Shown here: piece by piece, positions 6,983-10,168 of the stretch
Layout: each line of letters starts with the position of its first letter
Numbering within the stretch: the first letter of the stretch is position 1
The notes under the pieces: generated by a model
Told to the model about the DNA's origin: nothing
The model's database searches: none
The model's input: the letters and a program-made list of their open reading frames with translations, nothing else
NCBI GenBank assembly: GCA_013817115.1
Contig: JACDDG010000049.1
Coordinates: 1-10,168, forward strand
Direction of reading: 5' to 3'
DNA: 10,168 nucleotides
From: Parachlamydiaceae bacterium
Lineage (GTDB): Bacteria > Chlamydiota > Chlamydiia > Chlamydiales > Parachlamydiaceae
Program-made: the position numbers and the translations under genes

Positions 6983-9900
6983 ATGTCAGAAGGTCAGCAA
7001 CAAGAGCAGTTTGATAAGCTAACAATTCAGATAGCCTCTGAGGATGTTATTCGCAATAAATGGTCGCGAGGCGAAATCAAGAAAGCTGAAACCATTAATT
7101 ATCGTACATTTAAACCTGAGAAGGGGGGACTGTTCTGTGAAAAGATTTTTGGTCCTACTCGTGATTGGGAATGTGCTTGCGGAAAGTATAAGAAAATTAA
7201 ACACAAAGGGATCATTTGTGACCGTTGCGGCGTAGAGGTTACTCTATCTAAAGTGCGGCGCGAACGCATGGCTCACATTGAATTGGCCGTGCCTGTCGTT
7301 CACATTTGGTTTTTTAAGACAATGCCTTCCCGTATCGGGAACGTATTGGGTATGTCCTCGACTGATCTCGAAAGGGTCATTTACTATGAAGAGTATGTTG
7401 TTATAAAGCCTGGTCATACAGACTTAGAGCTTAAGCAATTGCTCAATGATGTTGAATACCGCGAAGCCCAAGAAAAATGGGGACGTGATGCTTTTGTCGC
7501 AAAAATGGGTGGTGAAGCAATCCAGGAGCTATTAGCTCAGGAAGATTTGCCAACTTTGCTGGTTGATCTCAAAGAAAAACTACGTAAAACCAAATCGCAA
7601 CAAGCTCGTATGAAGCTTGCTAAGCGTTTGAAAATCGTTGAAAGCTTTGTGACTTCCACGAATAAGCCTCAATCAATGGTTATGCGTTCAGTTCCTGTGT
7701 TACCACCGGATCTTCGTCCATTGGTACCTCTTGATGGCGGACGCTTCGCAACGTCCGATTTAAATGATCTCTACCGACGTGTGATCAATAGAAACAACCG
7801 TTTGAAAGCTATTTTAAAGCTGAAAACTCCTGAAGTTATCATTCGTAACGAAAAGCGTATGCTACAAGAATCCTTGGATGCTCTTTTTGATAACGGTCGT
7901 CATGGTCATCCGGTTATGGGTGCAGGAAACCGTCCTCTGAAATCATTGTCAGAGATGTTGAAAGGTAAACAAGGGCGTTTCCGTCAGAATCTTTTGGGTA
8001 AAAGGGTTGACTACTCTGGTCGTTCTGTAATTATCGTTGGTCCTGAATTGAAATTCAATCAATGTGGTTTGCCGAAGTTAATGGCGCTTGAGCTGTTCGA
8101 GCCTTTTATTGTTAAGCGTTTGAAAGATCTCGGATATGTGTATACGATCAGATCAGCTAAAAAGATGATTCATCGTCATGCCCCAGAGGTATGGGACGTG
8201 TTAGAAGAAATCATCAAAGGGCATCCTGTTCTACTGAACCGAGCTCCTACATTGCACAGATTGGGTATTCAAGCATTTGAGCCTGTCCTGATTGAGGGTA
8301 AAGCGATTCGTGTACATCCTCTTGTTTGCGCAGCTTTTAATGCGGACTTTGACGGAGATCAGATGGCGGTTTACGTGCCACTCTCGGTTGAAGCTCAGCT
8401 TGAAGCTAAGCTATTGATGATGGCGCCGGATAATATCTTCTTGCCTTCTTCCGGAAAACCTGTAGCTGTACCGTCGCAAGATATGACTTTAGGTCTGTAC
8501 TATTTGATGAGTGACCCGTTGTACCATCCTGATCTACACGGTCACCAAATTAGAGCTTTCCGCGATGCGGAAGAAGTGCTCATGGCTTTGTACTCCAGTG
8601 GGAGTTATAACTGGTACGATACGAATCTTAGTGATGAAGACTCAAAGACTTTCTATTCTCGCGGACTGCATATTCATGAGAAGATTAAGTTGCGTACAGT
8701 TGATGGGATGATCGAAACGACGCCTGGTCGTGTTCTTTTCAATACAATTGTCCCTAAAGAGCTAGGATTCCAGAATTATAGCTTGCCTAAGAAGAAAATG
8801 AGTGAATTGGTTTTACTTTGCTATAAAAAAGTAGGCCTTGAAGCGACAGTTCACTTTTTAGATAACCTAAAATCTTTAGGATTTGCAGAAGGCACACGTG
8901 CTGCTATTTCTATGGGTGTTTGCGATGTGCGTATTCCACCACAAAAGCAAAGAATTCTTAAAGAAGCGCATGAAAATGTAGCCCTAGTTAAAAAGCAATA
9001 TGAAGACGGTATTATCACCGACGGTGAAAGGCAATCGAAAACCATTAGTATCTGGACTGAAGTTTCTGAAACTCTTTCCGAAGAACTTTTCAAACTCCTC
9101 AATAAGGTGGAAGATTCTCGCATGAATCCTCTCTACTTGATGTTGGATTCTGGAGCTCGCGGAAATAAATCGCAAATTAAACAGCTCGGTGCTCTGCGAG
9201 GCTTGATGGCTAGACCTTCCGGTGAGATTATTGAATCACCTATTACGTCAAACTTCCGTGAGGGGTTGACTGTTCTAGAATTCTCTATTTCGTCACACGG
9301 TGCGCGTAAAGGCCTTGCGGATACTGCGTTAAAAACTGCCGATTCAGGTTACTTAACTCGTCGTCTCGTGGATGTTGGTCAGGATGTAATTATTACTGAA
9401 GAAGATTGCGGTACTTTAAATGGAATTGAAGTCGCAGCTATTAAGCAGGGCCAAGAGGAATTACTATCCTTAAAAGACCGTCTCTTTGGTAGAACTGTTT
9501 GCGATGATATTTATCTTCCTGGCGATAGAACGAAACTTTTGGCTAAATCGGGAGATACTCTTTCGATTATCCAAGCTGAAGGTCTTGATGACTCCGGAAT
9601 TGAAAGTGTCAAAATTAAGTCCGTTCTTACGTGTGAAACACGTAGAGGCGTTTGCGCCAGATGTTATGGAATTAACTTGGCAAATGGTCGTCGTGTTGGA
9701 ATGGGTGAAGCTGTCGGTATTATTGCTGCTCAGTCGATTGGAGAACCCGGAACTCAATTAACGATGCGTACTTTCCACCTTGGCGGAATTGCTTCTGGTA
9801 ACGTAACTCCGGAAATCATGGCTGGTAAAGATGGTATCCTCGTTTATTTGGACATTCGTGTCGTTCAAAACGAAGATGGTCATTGGATTTCTCTAAATAA

Positions 9901-10168
9901 AAACGGTTCATTGAATATTGTACGCGATGAAGGGCGTACTTTGGAAGAATACCGTAAACTTTTGAGCACTAAGACTATCGAACCTCTACAAGCTTTTGCT
10001 GTAGAACTGGGTACTAAAATTTTGCTTGCTGAAGGTTCTATAATTAAGTCTGGAACAAAGGTCGGTGAATGGGAACAACATAACATTCCTATTATTTGCG
10101 ATCGCCCAGGTTATGTAAAATATGAAGATCTTGTTGAGGGAATTTCTACTGAACGCGATCTTAATAAG
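6983..10168 (+). CDS. rpoC: DNA-directed RNA polymerase subunit beta' (3' end outside window)
   Basis: The beta' subunit carries the catalytic magnesium site and the clamp. The reading frame is open for 1062 codons to the edge; the family is about 1400 residues, so roughly the last quarter is missing. Landmarks are the N-terminal zinc-binding domain (C64, C66, C79, C82); the clamp and rudder region; [14 protein letters not shown]; and the catalytic NADFDGDQM motif with D455, D457 and D459. The second zinc site has C809, C884, C891 and C894. The bridge helix/trigger loop segment runs through [19 protein letters not shown] to TMRTFHLGG (927-935). After that comes an inserted domain in the trigger loop ([14 protein letters not shown] to [11 protein letters not shown]), similar in position to the SI3 insert of E. 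coli; the window ends within or just after it. It is transcribed with rpoB. Confidence 0.97.
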   Translation, partial: MSEGQQQEQFDKLTIQIASEDVIRNKWSRGEIKKAETINYRTFKPEKGGLFCEKIFGPTRDWECACGKYKKIKHKGIICDRCGVEVTLSKVRRERMAHIELAVPVVHIWFFKTMPSRIGNVLGMSSTDLERVIYYEEYVVIKPGHTDLELKQLLNDVEYREAQEKWGRDAFVAKMGGEAIQELLAQEDLPTLLVDLKEKLRKTKSQQARMKLAKRLKIVESFVTSTNKPQSMVMRSVPVLPPDLRPLVPLDGGRFATSDLNDLYRRVINRNNRLKAILKLKTPEVIIRNEKRMLQESLDALFDNGRHGHPVMGAGNRPLKSLSEMLKGKQGRFRQNLLGKRVDYSGRSVIIVGPELKFNQCGLPKLMALELFEPFIVKRLKDLGYVYTIRSAKKMIHRHAPEVWDVLEEIIKGHPVLLNRAPTLHRLGIQAFEPVLIEGKAIRVHPLVCAAFNADFDGDQMAVYVPLSVEAQLEAKLLMMAPDNIFLPSSGKPVAVPSQDMTLGLYYLMSDPLYHPDLHGHQIRAFRDAEEVLMALYSSGSYNWYDTNLSDEDSKTFYSRGLHIHEKIKLRTVDGMIETTPGRVLFNTIVPKELGFQNYSLPKKKMSELVLLCYKKVGLEATVHFLDNLKSLGFAEGTRAAISMGVCDVRIPPQKQRILKEAHENVALVKKQYEDGIITDGERQSKTISIWTEVSETLSEELFKLLNKVEDSRMNPLYLMLDSGARGNKSQIKQLGALRGLMARPSGEIIESPITSNFREGLTVLEFSISSHGARKGLADTALKTADSGYLTRRLVDVGQDVIITEEDCGTLNGIEVAAIKQGQEELLSLKDRLFGRTVCDDIYLPGDRTKLLAKSGDTLSIIQAEGLDDSGIESVKIKSVLTCETRRGVCARCYGINLANGRRVGMGEAVGIIAAQSIGEPGTQLTMRTFHLGGIASGNVTPEIMAGKDGILVYLDIRVVQNEDGHWISLNKNGSLNIVRDEGRTLEEYRKLLSTKTIEPLQAFAVELGTKILLAEGSIIKSGTKVGEWEQHNIPIICDRPGYVKYEDLVEGISTERDLNK

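Overview
The window holds seven protein genes, all on the + strand, in the order nusG-rplK-rplA-rplJ-rplL-[490-base gap]-rpoB-rpoC. This is the classical bacterial ribosomal-protein/RNA-polymerase cluster. nusG starts 4 bases inside the left edge, and rpoC is cut by the right edge after 1062 codons. All frames are intact. The chlamydia-like wording of RpoB (RpoB start [10 protein letters not shown], then [18 protein letters not shown] and the DERENIGL block), its 1253-residue length and the moderately AT-rich composition point to the phylum Chlamydiota. Several differences from Chlamydia proper as I remember it suggest an environmental, amoeba-associated lineage (Parachlamydia/Waddlia/Simkania type). 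The genus cannot be fixed by eye.

Layout. Positions 4-2714 are a tight run of a transcription elongation factor (NusG) and four 50S proteins (L11, L1, L10, L7/L12), with gaps of 11-41 bases and mostly recognisable ribosome-binding sites. rplL uses GTG as its start. Positions 2715-3204 are non-coding and densely structured. They hold two intrinsic-terminator-like hairpins (2726-2745 and 2797-2831), two small hairpins, a very long imperfect palindrome (2861-3046, about 81 pairable base pairs with a 4-base tip), and then a leader with a possible -10 element and the rpoB ribosome-binding site. Positions 3205-10168 are rpoB followed by rpoC, 16 bases apart.

How the parts work together. NusG acts on the polymerase built from RpoB and RpoC. 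L11, L10 and L7/L12 form the ribosomal stalk base and stalk, and L1 forms the opposite, mobile stalk. Ribosomal proteins are needed in larger amounts than RNA polymerase, so the terminators and the palindrome between rplL and rpoB are well placed to lower or uncouple rpoBC transcription.

The genes themselves are ordinary. The one place worth a second look is the rplL-rpoB gap. If the long palindrome is read as a 164-bp element flanked by a TA duplication, removing it rebuilds a smaller perfect-looking hairpin followed by a T-rich tract. That is what one would expect if a small non-autonomous transposable element had landed in the centre of an attenuator. This reading is an inference; a structured RNA or RNase III processing site is the alternative.
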